The notes beneath the pieces were generated by a model. That model did no database searches. It saw nothing but the letters and a program-made list of their open reading frames with translations, and had not been told where the DNA came from. Below, one piece after another: positions 63,596-64,000 of a stretch of 64,000 bases of DNA (positions within the stretch are counted from its first letter, which is position 1; each line of letters opens with the position of its first letter). The DNA comes from Margaritifera margaritifera (taxonomy: Eukaryota; Mollusca; Bivalvia; Unionida; Margaritiferidae). The position numbers and the translations under genes are program-made. The DNA lies in assembly GCA_029931535.1 (NCBI GenBank), contig JAQPZY010001621.1:3882001-3946000 (forward strand), given 5' to 3'.

Positions 63596-64000
63596 TGAAA
63601 ATCAATGTAAAAAACAAGATTAAAAATATTACATCATAATCTATGGATTTTTAAAATTTAAATACGAGTTAAAAAAATATGACGGACTAACTGTGCATTA
63701 AAATTTGCCACTTTCTGCATTAAGTTAATGAGCTTTATTAGTCAGCAAGTTCTACCAGATATCAAGGTAAATGCTTTTTTCCCCAGCTCTTGATTCTTTC
63801 AGAAGAACTCTCCCAATTTTAGTGTTCTGGTAAGTTGCCATATTCAACATAATATCCACATATACCTTAATAAGTGCATATCCCTCTTTCTGGTGAAAAA
63901 TTGAATAAAAACAGACATTTGTACATACTCATGTCTTGATTGAAGCATGCATTGAGCATGCATTGAGGGAGGGAAATGGCTGCTAAAATCCATTTAGATG
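63596..64000. other. No recognised feature to window end
   Basis: AT-rich; no splice-bounded exon that I can support, so the next upstream CSPP1 exon is probably beyond the edge. Confidence 0.4.

Overview
The window is AT-rich, intron-rich animal DNA from an invertebrate, most likely a bivalve mollusc. The evidence is one spliced animal gene spread over about 40 kb, tRNA-derived SINEs, DNA-transposon remnants (hAT, pogo/Tigger, piggyBac, small fold-back elements), a LINE tail, many minisatellites, and the degenerate 'gaccttgacct...' type dispersed repeats that are common in marine bivalves. No prokaryotic operon, rRNA, intact tRNA or CRISPR array was seen. The organism call is inference; no species marker was recognised.

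Left part (about 1-4100): a SINE is followed by DNA that is richer in GC in its first 2 kb and densely coding, unlike the rest. It holds broken genes of large-DNA-virus type: a superfamily 2 helicase without its N-terminal part (302-1252, +, three in-frame stops), two small minus-strand reading frames of unknown function, a 45-bp-arm hairpin, a YqaJ/lambda-exonuclease-like nuclease (about 2975-3784, +, frameshifted) and two small reading frames packed behind it. I read this as a decayed endogenous viral or virus-like element. It is the strongest candidate for something undescribed here.

Middle left (about 4.1-18.9 kb): no gene was recognised. There are old dispersed repeats, an hAT-type MITE with an 8-bp target duplication (8199-8380), a SINE (10.7 kb), degenerate tandem families (9.1-9.8, 14.2-15.4 kb) and several minisatellites.

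Right part (about 19-62.5 kb): the minus strand carries the C-terminal part of a CSPP1 (centrosome and spindle pole-associated protein 1) orthologue. Ten exons with canonical splice sites join in one open frame of 849 nt (282 codons plus stop), from 62542 down to the stop codon at 22373-22375. One more in-phase candidate exon lies at 46391-46438. Below the stop lies about 3.4 kb of AT-rich DNA almost free of repeats that may be the 3' UTR. The upstream exons are outside the window. The introns are full of mobile elements, including a pogo/Tigger element whose end lies 20 bp from a 3' splice site, a four-copy family of double-hairpin MITEs, a piggyBac fragment, a LINE 3' end, and many tandem arrays.

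CSPP1 is a microtubule-lumen and cilium protein in vertebrates; nothing here suggests a functional link between it and the viral-like genes. All homology calls come from reading translations by eye; no database search was run.
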